The notes under the pieces were generated by a model. It was not told where the DNA came from. It ran no database searches and saw only the letters and a program-made list of their open reading frames with translations. Below, piece after piece: positions 1-9,199 of a stretch of 64,000 nucleotides of DNA (within the stretch, counting starts at the first letter, position 1; each line of letters starts with the position of its first letter). This DNA is from CAWJMN01 sp963844055. Its GTDB lineage: Bacteria > Planctomycetota > Planctomycetia > Pirellulales > Pirellulaceae. Both the position numbers and the translations under genes were made by a program. The DNA is taken from assembly GCA_963844055.1 (NCBI GenBank), contig CAWJMN010000002.1, positions 558,001 through 622,000 of the forward strand, read 5' to 3'.

Positions 1-298
1 CGGCGGCATTCATTACCACCAAGGCGTCCAATTGATCGCCAGGCGTAAAGATGTCTTCAGCGGCGAAGTGAACCTGGAAACCGCTCACACCGAACAGCGT
101 TCCGCGCGGGGCACGAATCTCAGCCGGATAGTCCGGAAACGTTGCGACGTCGCTTCCCATCAAAGCGGCGGTACGCGTGAACTGATCACCCGTGATTTGC
201 ATACCATCGCCCGAGTCACCCGCAAAGCGGATCGTGGCGCTGGGAATTTGCTGCACGTTCTTAGAACTTGTTAGAACTGGTTCAACGGTAGTGGACAT
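1..298 (-). CDS. korA: 2-oxoacid:acceptor (2-oxoglutarate:ferredoxin) oxidoreductase subunit alpha, 5' part only
   Basis: Reading the minus strand from an ATG at 298 gives an open frame to the window edge, so only about 99 N-terminal residues are present. They contain FAGDSGDGMQITGDQFTRTA, then PAEIRAPRGTLFGVSGFQ, the glycine-rich start of the gamma-type domain of KorA-like proteins. The family oxidatively decarboxylates 2-oxoglutarate or a related 2-oxoacid to the acyl-CoA, reducing ferredoxin; it works with a beta subunit, expected downstream and outside this window. Substrate cannot be fixed from this fragment. Confidence 0.88.
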   Translation of the reverse strand, partial: MSTTVEPVLTSSKNVQQIPSATIRFAGDSGDGMQITGDQFTRTAALMGSDVATFPDYPAEIRAPRGTLFGVSGFQVHFAAEDIFTPGDQLDALVVMNAA

Positions 299-1287
299 AT
301 GCGAAGCTACTAACCTTTCCAAAACAGGCTGGCCCAAACTCCTTGGACCTTGATAGTTGACTCAATCAGCTCGAATAAAACTGCAAGAAGTGGCGTGGCC
401 CCTTCCTGACTTATTTTTTGTGCTCAAAAAACCCTTAAGGCAGTCCACTTCATCCTGGAGGAACACCCTGTCTGCATTCCCAAGAGAGGCGAAAAACTGC
501 CCAAAAATTCCCCGCAGGCCGCGAGGTCTGCCCAATCACAAAATCCCTACAAAAAAGCCTACCAGTCCCCCTAAAACCCCACAAGGGACGCTGCCGCAGG
601 CCGGGCTTAAAGCCCAGGCCTAACTGCAATCCTGATGCATGTTTAGGGGAGTCAAAACCAGCGACTTTGCACCCTCCGCGAGGTGTGCGCCAGCAAGGAT
701 CATGGATTTAGCGCGAACCTTACCGCGCATGCCATTCGCTGAAAACGCCAATCCCAAGCAAATGGTTGGCATTTTGGGACTGCTCTATTATCGGCCGTTC
801 CACGAAATTCCCTGCTGCCGAGGAAGTCTGCGCATTGCCGCTAATCCGCTGGGGCAAGAATGGCTTCCCTTAGTTTCAGGCCAAGGCAGCCCCAATTAAA
901 CGGTGTGCGGCCGGCAGACAACACGGCCTAAGTCCCCCCCTAAAAATGATTTGCGACATTTCGCAGTCCGCTTTGCACGCTTAGACCTAATCCCATTTCC
1001 ATTTCTGCTCATTGGTCCTCGTTCCGCCCCAAGAAAGATCCGTTCTCCAGTCCGTTTCTCAATAGACACCTGCTTCTTTGGCCTGTTTGAGAGCCAATAA
1101 CAGCCTGTTTCAAAAAACACAATCGCGCCCACTTTTCCCTTGACAAGCAGCCGTAAAACCAGCCTTCTTCTTCGAAGTTTTTTGGTTCTATGCCTGTTTT
1201 GAACATGGAGATAAGCCATAATCCCGCCTAAGCCCACCTTGAGAATTGGCGATCTCTCCCACCCTCTTTCCCGCCGACGCCCAATCC
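299..1287. other. Intergenic region without a convincing gene
   Basis: About 990 bases between the divergent korA and the PafA-like gene. Short open frames on both strands have no recognisable domain or good ribosome binding site and look like chance. The one clear structure is a GC-rich hairpin at 598-621 (arms AGGCC/GGCCT and GGGCT/AGCCC, loop TAA, one bulged A), not followed by a T run, so its role is unclear. The region presumably holds the promoters of both flanking genes, but no consensus boxes stood out. Confidence 0.5.
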
Positions 1288-2998
1288 ATGCCTAACAAAA
1301 AATTCATCGATATTTTTTTGCCCTGCGCGCTCGTGGTTTCGCTGCTGACGCTGGGAATCACCGCTTCAAGCACCGCGACTGCCGACGAGCCTGCTTCTGT
1401 CGCCAAGGTGACGCGCCCCAAGCTGGTCGTGGTCGTCAGTGTCGATCAGTACTGCCAAGACTACTTGGTCCGGTTTGCCGACAATCTTTCTCGCAACGAG
1501 GGATTTGTCGCCGAGATCCGCAAGGCCGGGCTGGAGTATTCGGAATGCCACCATCGGCATGCGTTCACCGTCACCGCGCCGGGGCACTCCGTGCAACTAA
1601 CTGGCGCTTACCCCAACACCAACGGCATCGTTGGGAATAACTGGTACGACGCGATCACCGGCGGAGATCGTTATTGCGTGCAAGATGACAGCGTGCAGAT
1701 CGTTGGCATCCCGACTGGCAAAGCGATGTCTCCTCGCTCGCTGCTTGTGGAAACCATGGGGGACTCGCTGAAGCGTACTTATCCCAGCGCCAAAGTGTTT
1801 GGCATTGCTATCAAAGATCGTGCCGCGATCTTGATGTCGGGGCATCGTGCCGACTGCGCTTTTTGGATGGCAAGCGACAACTGGGTGACAAGCACCTACT
1901 ATCGCAATGACATCCCTCCTTACTTGCGAATCCTCAACGAAGGCAAGATCCTGCAGCGATATCGTGGTGCCACCTGGGACTTGCTCTTGCCCAAGGAAAG
2001 CTACAAAAACACGGTCGCCCCCGACAAAAACGACTGGGAAAACGCCCCGGCGAAATTCACCACCGACTTTCCGCACCAGCTCTACAAAGTGGGTGAAGGG
2101 AAAGACGACGACTTTGCCGACCAAGTGCTGTATTCCCCGTTTGGTAACGATGTGACGCTGCAAGGCGCTCGCGCGTTGGTAGAGGGTGAGCAACTTGGCA
2201 AAGATGAAATCCCCGACCTGCTGACGATCAACCTTTCTTCCAACGACTATGTCGGTCATGCGTTTGGACCCGACAGTCTAGAAGTCGAAGACATGACGTA
2301 TCGCACCGATCGTCAAATCAAGTCCTTCATGGATTTCCTGAATGAACAGGTTGGCGCAGGCAACTGGGTCTTGGCCCTTACTGCCGACCACGGCGTAGCC
2401 CCGATCGTTGAATTCGCCAAGCTTCAAAAGCTGCCGGCCGAAAGAAACCCACTCGGGAGTGCTGAGCGAGCTTGAAGCAAAGCTCACCACGATTCTGCGT
2501 GAGGAACTATCACTCTCCGAGGAGATCAAGCCTCTACAAAAAATCATGGATACCCAGGTCTATCTGCGCCACGGCAAAGAAGGGATTGCGGGAAGCAAAC
2601 GCGCTGCTGCCGCAAAGATCGTGCGTGACTATTTGCTGAACCAAGACAAAATCGCATTCGCAGTCACGCGCGAAGACCTGCTTTCTGGCTCACAAAACCC
2701 GCTTCAGGCGGCATTTTTCAAGGCTTGCCATCCACAGCGCAGCGGCGATGTTCTATTTGCCTATCGCCCCTATGCCGTCCCCGGTACGAAGGGAACCACG
2801 CATGGCAGCCCTTGGCGATACGACACCCATGTTCCCCTGATGCTGATTGGGCAAGGGGTCGCCAAAGGGGAAACACGACACACCCCCGTTAGCCCTGCAA
2901 ATTTGGCCGCCACGCTGGCCCGAATCTGCGGCTGCGCCACACCCACGTCGGCCGTCGAGCCGGCGCTCGACCTGAAGAGCGCCGCCGACAAGCGATAG
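1288..2998 (+). pseudogene. PafA-like alkaline phosphatase family protein, frameshifted
   Basis: The first frame (ATG 1288, stop 2475) has a signal peptide (residues 1 to about 33), the metal Asp53 in VVVVSVDQY, the nucleophile Thr96 in TVTAPGHSVQLTG and a late ADHGVAP metal motif, as in PafA-type phosphomonoesterases/phosphodiesterases that act outside the cytoplasm. After residues LPAERNPL the frame runs to a stop, while the next frame continues GVLSELEAKL through the C terminus to 2998. One surplus G in the GGG run at 2455-2457 explains the break. A TTG at 1246 is possible, but ATG 1288 gives the clean signal peptide. Whether the indel is real or a sequencing error cannot be told here. Confidence 0.85.
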
Positions 2999-3167
2999 CA
3001 CATCATCGCTGAGCAGCTGGAATCCACCTGAAGCGGGAAAAGCTCTCTAGGAGTTGCAGGGCAATTTCGTTACCTTGTTAAGCCGCTTGGAATACGTAGA
3101 AGGCATACCTACCTCTGCCCGTATTTCTGTCCCCAGCTACTGACTTCGCCTGTCAAGGACGATAAGC

Positions 3168-4691
3168 ATGTCTGCTAGTGAGCTAGTACGCTCTCTCGAC
3201 CGATTGCCGCGCGTGCGCGTCCTCGTGCTGGGGGACTTAATGCTTGACCGCTATACCTGGGGCACTGCCAATCGTCTCAGCCAAGAAGCGCCCGTCGTTG
3301 TTCTGCAAGCGGATCGTTCGGAAAGTCGCCTCGGTGGCGCCGCCAATACTGCCAACATGGCCGCGGGATTAGAAGCTTCGGTCAGCATCGTGGGCGTCGT
3401 CGGAGGAGATCGCGAAGGGAGCGAGATCCTCAGCCTACTTGGCGAATCCAAAATTGAACACTCAGGCGTGCTGGTAGATCCTGCCCGCCCTTCCACGGTG
3501 AAAGAACGATTCATCGGCCGAGCCGGCAATCGTCAGCCCAACCAGATTTTGCGTGTCGATCGCGAGGTCAACATACCGCTGACGACGCTGCAAGAAGATC
3601 AGCTGCTGCAAAACATTTCGGCGATCCTTCCCAAGGTCGATGTGCTGCTCGCTTCGGATTACGGAAAAGGGGTTTGCACGCCGCGCTTAGTCCGCCGCAC
3701 GATTGAACTCGCGCGACAACATGGCGTGCCGGTACTTATTGATCCGGCCAAGGGAGTCGACTTCCAACATTATGCCGGCTCGACCTTGATCAAGCCAAAC
3801 CGAACCGAGACCGAACTGGCCACCACTCGCAAGATCGCGTCGCGCGGCGATGCCATCGAAGCGGGGCACGCCTTATGCAAACGATACAACTGCGACCATG
3901 TAGTCGTCACGCTCGACAGTGATGGCATTGCCTTGGTCGATCGACTTGGCAATGGGCGAGTCTTCCCCTGCCAAACTCGGGCCGTCTATGACATTACCGG
4001 CGCAGGCGACATTGTCATGGCGATGCTTGGCGTCTGCTTGGCCGCTGGCGTTCCGATGGAAGATGCCGTTCAGCTGAGCAATGTCGCGGGGGGCCTCGAA
4101 GTCGAACGGACCGGCGTTGCGATCATCACCCGTGGTGAAATTCGGGCCGAGCTCGAACGGATGCACCCTGTTCCGCGGACCAAGCTGTTCACGATGGCCG
4201 AAGCTCGGCAACTGGTTCACCAGCAACGGGCCGTCGGCGCGAACATCGTATTCACTAACGGCTGTTTTGACCTGCTTCATGTGGGACATGCTACGTACCT
4301 CGCCGATGCAGCGGCCCAAGGGGACTTGCTGCTCGTCGGGCTCAATAGTGATCGCAGCGTAAAGGCCCTCAAGGGAACCTCGCGTCCTGTGATTGGCGAA
4401 TCGGATCGAGCGGCCATGCTGGCGGCACTTGGCTGTGTCGATGGCGTGGTGATCTTTGACGAAGAAACCCCACAAAGCCTCATCGAAGCGCTCCGCCCCG
4501 ATGTTTTGGTCAAAGGCTCTGACTATGCCGGCAAAGAGGTCGTAGGCCAATCGTTTGTCGAAAGCTACGGCGGCCGCGTCTATCTCAGCCCGATCGTCCC
4601 CGGCATCTCGACCACCGAGATTCTCAGCAAGCTGGAACGATCCGACAGCACCGCCGCCCCCCCCTCGCCCCGCTTGCGAATCGCCGGGTAA
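3168..4691 (+). CDS. hldE: Bifunctional D-glycero-beta-D-manno-heptose-7-phosphate kinase / heptose-1-phosphate adenylyltransferase
   Basis: 507 residues with two domains. The PfkB/ribokinase-type kinase (about 1-330) shows VLVLGDLMLDRYTWG, RLGGAANTA and the DITGAGD catalytic motif. The nucleotidyltransferase (about 355-495) shows FTNGCFDLLHVGH, with the HxGH-type motif, and GLNSDRSV. The enzyme makes the ADP-heptose precursor of lipopolysaccharide inner core in the cytoplasm. The length fits HldE of other bacteria (about 475-510). ATG 3168 is preceded by AAGGAC at a suitable distance. It stands alone; no other LPS core gene is adjacent. Confidence 0.96.
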   Translation: MSASELVRSLDRLPRVRVLVLGDLMLDRYTWGTANRLSQEAPVVVLQADRSESRLGGAANTANMAAGLEASVSIVGVVGGDREGSEILSLLGESKIEHSGVLVDPARPSTVKERFIGRAGNRQPNQILRVDREVNIPLTTLQEDQLLQNISAILPKVDVLLASDYGKGVCTPRLVRRTIELARQHGVPVLIDPAKGVDFQHYAGSTLIKPNRTETELATTRKIASRGDAIEAGHALCKRYNCDHVVVTLDSDGIALVDRLGNGRVFPCQTRAVYDITGAGDIVMAMLGVCLAAGVPMEDAVQLSNVAGGLEVERTGVAIITRGEIRAELERMHPVPRTKLFTMAEARQLVHQQRAVGANIVFTNGCFDLLHVGHATYLADAAAQGDLLLVGLNSDRSVKALKGTSRPVIGESDRAAMLAALGCVDGVVIFDEETPQSLIEALRPDVLVKGSDYAGKEVVGQSFVESYGGRVYLSPIVPGISTTEILSKLERSDSTAAPPSPRLRIAG

Positions 4692-5237
4692 TTTTCTGTG
4701 CAGAGCGTTGCCAGTTCCGGTCACGCCACTTGATTGCAGGTCGTTTCAGTGGCGAATGCGTTAACGCACGGCTATCCCCCATGCGAACCTTTGACAAACA
4801 CTGTGGAAAGGAACGAACCACGAAAGGCACGAAAAACACGAAATTGGAAGACTACTTCGCGGACGTCGCAGAACGAAGTTCGAAACCTCTCAATATCGCT
4901 CAAGTTAAAAAGCAGAAGAATCGTCGCTTCTCCTCCAGATCTATACGTGACTCCTTACGACTTACATGAGGAAATAGAAACCGGTGCCCATCGTCGCCAA
5001 TCCGCGTCCCTCCTTTAACTTCTATTCTGGAAATTGCGAGAGCACCTCAATGCCAAGATTTCGATAGCGACTAAACCGAGTTCCAAAGTTCGCGGGCCGC
5101 CGAATCCCAAGCATCACTTGCAAATTGCCCAGACCACCGCCAAGGTATTCTAGGAATCTAATCCTGCCATAGCCTGCGGGTGGTGAGATACAAGGCCTAC
5201 AAAAATGTGCAACAACGGCAGTTTTAGCAATTGACAG
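4692..5237. other. Intergenic region, no gene recognised
   Basis: About 545 bases between hldE and the convergent DUF2971 gene. It holds the CACGAAA tandem element listed separately and otherwise only short frames without recognisable domains. It marks the left side of the AT-richer accessory stretch. Confidence 0.5.
4819..4845. repeat. Three tandem 9-base CACGAAANN units
   Basis: Three head-to-tail units CACGAAAGG, CACGAAAAA and CACGAAATT lie in the spacer after hldE. From general knowledge, similar CACGAAA-rich strings recur between genes in planctomycete and related genomes; that was not checked here. Reading in frame gives Thr-Lys repeats, but no supported gene contains it. Confidence 0.55.
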
Positions 5238-6026
5238 CTAATCAATACAAACTGGCACAAATTCAAGTTCATACGCATCAGGTTTCAGCTTAGATCTCAT
5301 GACTTGAATTTCGTCATCCGCTTGCTTCACCATCTGAATAACTCTGACCTCATCCGCGCTACTAATCCTCGCTCCAAGATAAACGCAGGATATCGAACCC
5401 CTCTCGAGCGGAAGCGTCTTGCCAGCATTTCCAGCACCAAAAACTCGCCATTCATTTTCATAAGACCATTCTTTTGATTTTACGCACAGGCACTTTTGCG
5501 CCATCAGAAACTTATCCCGCTCAAAAATCGGATAACGAGGAGTTTGCAATAGATACTCAACCTGCACTAACTGCTGAAGTATCGCAGGGCTTCTCTCTGT
5601 AATAAGTTCTACACAGACACCGCGATGGTGATCCGCATAATGCGACCACATAAGAAGGCTTTTTAATTCTGTGGAGACACAAAACAATCCAGTCTTGTTC
5701 AAAAACTCTCTAAAAGCGTTTAGCGGTTTCTCTCGATCAAAGATGATTTGACGATCTCGATACCCTAATTTAATCGCTTCTTTAAGCGAAGAGTTGCTGT
5801 AGTGTCGCAGCAGTAATCGTTGCAAAGTTTCCGTTTCCCTGAGTGCCGCCTCCCTAAACTCCTCGTATGAGCAATCAATGTCAAGTTGAAACAGACAGTC
5901 GTATGGATCATTAAATGACTGCGGAGATGAAAAGTAGATCATCCGCTTGGTTATGAAGTCAGGTAACCAGGAATTCACTCGTCGATAGCGGTAGACTTTG
6001 GAAGGAACTGACTTCTGCGACTCCAT
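5238..6026 (-). CDS. DUF2971 domain-containing protein
   Basis: About 262 residues from ATG 6026 (a TTG at 6038 is the alternative). The N-terminal YRYRRVN, FSSPQSFNDPYDCLFQLD and the central LLMWSHYADHHRGVCVELI are typical of DUF2971 proteins, whose biochemical role is unsettled and which are often found in accessory or defence-associated regions. Base composition is visibly more AT-rich than the neighbours and no Shine-Dalgarno sequence is evident, consistent with acquisition by transfer. It lies in the same orientation as the AbiJ-like gene, about 180 bases downstream of it. Confidence 0.8.
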   Translation of the reverse strand: MESQKSVPSKVYRYRRVNSWLPDFITKRMIYFSSPQSFNDPYDCLFQLDIDCSYEEFREAALRETETLQRLLLRHYSNSSLKEAIKLGYRDRQIIFDREKPLNAFREFLNKTGLFCVSTELKSLLMWSHYADHHRGVCVELITERSPAILQQLVQVEYLLQTPRYPIFERDKFLMAQKCLCVKSKEWSYENEWRVFGAGNAGKTLPLERGSISCVYLGARISSADEVRVIQMVKQADDEIQVMRSKLKPDAYELEFVPVCID

Positions 6027-6210
6027 AATAAAAATCAATCATGCTAGAGACACTGAGCAACTACCACAAACGTGGGAACAGGAGGCAACCATCAAATCGC
6101 GTGGCGTTGTCACACTGCCATTCTGTCAGAACGTAGGTGTCGGTGGAAACAGCCAGACTAATTCCGGGCTGTTTAGAACTGGGATCATTTTTAAGCTATG
6201 ACGCTAGGCA

Positions 6211-7083
6211 TCAGAGTTGTGACGACTTATCTTGCGTCGGAGATTTTGCGCGTCTCGCAAGTACGAAATTCACAAACGCACTGCAAACGACCAATAGGTA
6301 TTTCGCATCTTCAAAAGTTGGGTCCAAATCGCCATTCACTTTACTATGTCGAATCCCTCCAGCGTCTGATGTAAAGCCATACATAGCACTCATAGCCTTC
6401 TCGAAGCCAGGATGTATTGGGGCATGTTCTTTTAGTATCTTTAACGCTTCACCTAGGGTCGCTTTCTCACCTCCGACAATTTCCCGACACACCGACTCTA
6501 CAGCAGATATTGATTCCTTAATGGAGTTTGCGTAATCGGGATTTTTCCGATCAGATAGCTTTTCTAGCGCACGAGACAAATGGTTACTTGAACTTGGAGG
6601 CGAACCGGCAATACCAACCTCAATGGCGTTTATCTCATTCGCATCGGTTATCGGGACAAATTCGTTTTCAACGAGACGAAAGATAGAACACTCGCGTTCC
6701 AAGCATCGATTGATGCTATCACTGAATTGCCTTTCATTCATTCGTTTGGCAATGACTTCTAATATGTCAAAGCATGAATGCCACTCAGAACTAAAGAATT
6801 CCTTTCGAATTACATTGTGCAAGGAATTTGACTTCCTTGGGTCAAACCCTGGCATGGAATCAAGTGGCTGGCGAAAGTGACCTTGCCATACCAAAGCGCA
6901 AATTCCCTCAACCTTTTGAGTTGAAAGGATCTCGTGCGTCATCTCCGGACAAGGCCTCCACGTACTCCAAAGCCAGATATGAAGCACATCCCACAACGAA
7001 ACCCTGGTTTCATCATCCAGCGACTCGACCTGTAAAGTTTTTATTAATGGCCTCTTGCCAATCCTTTGTGAAAAAAACGCCAC
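6211..7083 (-). CDS. AbiJ-like abortive-infection family protein
   Basis: 290 residues from GTG 7083, preceded by AGGAAG. The N terminus FFSQRIGKRPLIKTLQVESL followed by LWDVLHIWLW matches the AbiJ N-terminal domain type 4 pattern. The C-terminal part (about 185-275) is helical with GGIRHSKVNG (Arg245-His246), a signature of the HEPN-like ends of these Abi proteins. The family is linked to phage-triggered growth arrest; the toxic activity of HEPN members is RNA cleavage, but the exact activity here is inferred. AT-rich and adjacent to the DUF2971 gene, on the 3' side of tRNA-Phe. Confidence 0.7.
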   Translation of the reverse strand: MAFFSQRIGKRPLIKTLQVESLDDETRVSLWDVLHIWLWSTWRPCPEMTHEILSTQKVEGICALVWQGHFRQPLDSMPGFDPRKSNSLHNVIRKEFFSSEWHSCFDILEVIAKRMNERQFSDSINRCLERECSIFRLVENEFVPITDANEINAIEVGIAGSPPSSSNHLSRALEKLSDRKNPDYANSIKESISAVESVCREIVGGEKATLGEALKILKEHAPIHPGFEKAMSAMYGFTSDAGGIRHSKVNGDLDPTFEDAKYLLVVCSAFVNFVLARRAKSPTQDKSSQL

Positions 7084-7794
7084 GACTGGTCTTCCTGAAA
7101 ACGAGGGGTGCCACTGATTTTAATAAACAACCTGGGTCTCTCACACTCAAATTGCAGACATAGTTTTACCCCCTCAGATGGAGAATCAATAGACGTACCG
7201 CTTAGTAGTAGGCCGTTATTTCCCTCAACGTTCGAGAGCAGCTGCCGTTCGTCTATTTAACTTCCTCTGATCCACCAGCATGCCAGAGGTGGCAATAGCA
7301 GTCCCAAAGGTCTCAAACGGCTTTTCCTCAAAGCAAATGATTTCAAAGGCCAATAGAATCCTGCGTGAATTGTCTGCCATGGAAAACTGCGGCGGGTTTC
7401 GGCACGTTTTCGATAGTGGGGCCAAGTCCGGCAAGCGATGCTTTGGCTATATGCCCATAAAATGCAGCTAACTGCAAATACGGGCCACCGTCCATCAAGC
7501 CCCGGCTTGGCCAACAAAAGCCAGCAAGGCCCCTCAAAATTTCAGGCCTCAGACGACGCCCTTGCAATACCTTAAAAAACACAACGGCTGATTGGTACGA
7601 AATCATTCTCGATGCCGACTGCATCACGAAAATTCAAACGGACGAATCGACATTGGTGCTAGGTGACGTCAGCGCTGGCTTCAAACCGAAACTTGGCATC
7701 TAAATGCCACGGTTTATTGGGGCCAACATAAATTGGGTGGGAAAAATTGCTGGGAGCCGGATACCGACGATAGACCCTGCTGGACAACCTACTA
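7084..7794. other. Unexplained spacer between AbiJ-like gene and tRNA-Phe terminator
   Basis: About 710 bases. Short frames exist on both strands (for example 7225-7434 and 7343-7627, minus), but none has a recognisable domain or ribosome binding site. No integrase, transposase remnant or copy of the tRNA 3' end could be found by eye. Confidence 0.45.
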
Positions 7795-7840
7795 CGAAAA
7801 AACCTCGCAAGTCGTTGTCAATTAACAACTTGCGAGGTTC
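7795..7840 (-). terminator. Intrinsic terminator of tRNA-Phe
   Basis: On the minus strand AACCTCGCAAGT pairs with ACTTGCGAGGTT across an AT-rich loop, and the stem runs straight into TTTTTT. It lies about 10 bases past the tRNA 3' end and fits a Rho-independent terminator. Confidence 0.9.
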
Positions 7841-7849
7841 TTGAGAAAG

Positions 7850-7922
7850 TGGCCAGAGCCGGGCTCGAACCGGCGACACATGGATTTTCAGTCCATTGCT
7901 CTACCAACTGAGCTATCTGGCC
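7850..7922 (-). tRNA. tRNA-Phe (anticodon GAA)
   Basis: The minus strand folds as a 73-nt tRNA: acceptor arm GGCCAGA/TCTGGCC with discriminator A, D arm AGCTCAGTTGGTAGAGC, anticodon arm ending CTGAAAA with GAA, and T arm with GGTTCGAGCC. CCA is not encoded. The 3' end faces the AbiJ-like/DUF2971 stretch, the side where integrative elements usually insert. Confidence 0.97.
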
Positions 7923-8555
7923 TGCTGTTGGAAGTTCCCTATGGTAAGTACCGACTTCCAGGCTGTCAATTCGGTCACAAAGGGCTGATTAGCCGAGGAT
8001 TTGCTGGGCTCCCCTGGCTAGGTCCCTGCGGCTTTTGCCGGGGGTGGCGGGAATTTGGGGCAAAAAACGGCGAAGCGAGCAATCCGTAAGAGGCTTTAGG
8101 CGGGACCTGCCCCCTGCCGATATCACAAGGGAAAACTTTGGCATCTTCCCGGCAAAAACGTTAGATCCGTTCTAATGCACTTTTCTTTTGCTGGGGAGTC
8201 GTGCATCATTGGAGGTGGGGGAGGAACTTCTGATCGTCTCCTCGCGTCCAATTTCTCAATCCCTTCATCGGGGCTGGACACACGCTCGTGCTTGTTGGCT
8301 GGATCTCCTGCGTATGATACTCGCTATTTTCTTATTCGTTTTTGCGGTCCTTGCAGGGGCTGGCGTATTTCTGCTTGAGCTTTGTGGCATTCCTGATGGG
8401 GAAAGCCGGTCGATCTTTTACTGCGATGAGTCGCAGCAGGCCCACCCAGCAATCGCTGGCAATCGTGGCCTACTTGCGCTAGCTCATGCGGCGGCAGATC
8501 CTCCGGCGACGATCCGTAACCAGGCTCGACGTAACGGGCCCCTAAGGAATGTGCT
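7923..8555. other. Intergenic region upstream of the HTH gene
   Basis: About 630 bases. A frame from ATG 8314 to 8607 begins with a hydrophobic stretch (ILAIFLFVFAVLAG) but overlaps the HTH gene and its C-terminal part does not look protein-like, so it is not called. No RNA structure recognised. Confidence 0.4.
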
Positions 8556-9161
8556 ATGGCCACCGCCAATCTTTCGTTTTATCGGAGCAAGGCTGCAGCT
8601 CCGGTAGTTGTCACGGGCGCACCTGCGTCCCATGCAGCCACTGAAAGCGTTCCCCTGCCAACTCCCGCTATGCCTGCGAAAGCCAGTAGCAAAGCTGCTG
8701 CGCGTTTGCATCGCTTGCGTGAAGTTCGCGAACAGCAAGGGGTCAGCGTGCGAACCGTCGCCCGCCACCTGCACATGGATGCCGGGGAAGTTCGCCAGCA
8801 AGAGACAGCGACATCGGATCTTAAGCTTTCCGACTTGTATCGCTGGCAAACCGTTTTGGACGTGCCGATCTCGACGCTTCTAGTCGAGGATTCTGACCCG
8901 CTATCGCCAGCCATCGCGCAGCGGGCCAAGCTCGTTCGGATTATGAAGACGGTGGTGGCGATGTCGGAAGATCCGCATAGCGCGGGTGTGAAGACGTTTA
9001 TCAAGAACTTGCTGGACCAGCTTGTTGATCTGATGCCGGAACTAAAGGAAGTTGGCGCCTGGCCCAGCGTGGGCCAACGCCGTACGACCGAAGAGCTTGG
9101 CCGGATCATGGAGCAGCCCATCTCGTCGCGCATGTTTTCCAGCTTTGACCCCACCGAGTGA
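8556..9161 (+). CDS. Helix-turn-helix (XRE-like) regulatory protein
   Basis: 201 residues. After a low-complexity Ala/Pro-rich N terminus (1-50), residues about 52-110 read LHRLREVREQQGVSVRTVAR and RWQTVLDVPISTLL, an XRE/Cro-type helix-turn-helix followed by the usual third helix. The C-terminal third is helical and unassigned (MKTVVAMSEDPHSAGVKTFI). Probably a DNA-binding regulator; the target is unknown. ATG 8556 follows AAGGA at suitable spacing. Convergent with the gene at 9200. Confidence 0.75.
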   Translation: MATANLSFYRSKAAAPVVVTGAPASHAATESVPLPTPAMPAKASSKAAARLHRLREVREQQGVSVRTVARHLHMDAGEVRQQETATSDLKLSDLYRWQTVLDVPISTLLVEDSDPLSPAIAQRAKLVRIMKTVVAMSEDPHSAGVKTFIKNLLDQLVDLMPELKEVGAWPSVGQRRTTEELGRIMEQPISSRMFSSFDPTE

Positions 9162-9199
9162 ACCTCGGCGGGGATCGTGCTGAAGAACGACGGCAATCA

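Noticed and set aside
896..1237. 113-residue minus-strand frame
   Set aside because: Arg/Lys-rich composition, no recognisable domain and several overlapping frames of similar length; looks like chance in a spacer.
1597..2259. 220-residue frame antisense to the PafA-like gene
   Set aside because: Mirror frame of a strongly conserved coding region; no homology recognised.
2408..2998. Separate downstream gene starting at 2408
   Set aside because: Its first residues overlap the PafA-like frame and the remainder is plainly the missing C terminus of that protein.
4692..7850. Integrative element with att sites
   Set aside because: No integrase and no copy of the tRNA-Phe 3' end could be found by eye on the left side.
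8314..8607. Possible small membrane protein before the HTH gene
   Set aside because: Hydrophobic start only; the rest is not protein-like and overlaps the well-supported HTH gene by about 50 bases.
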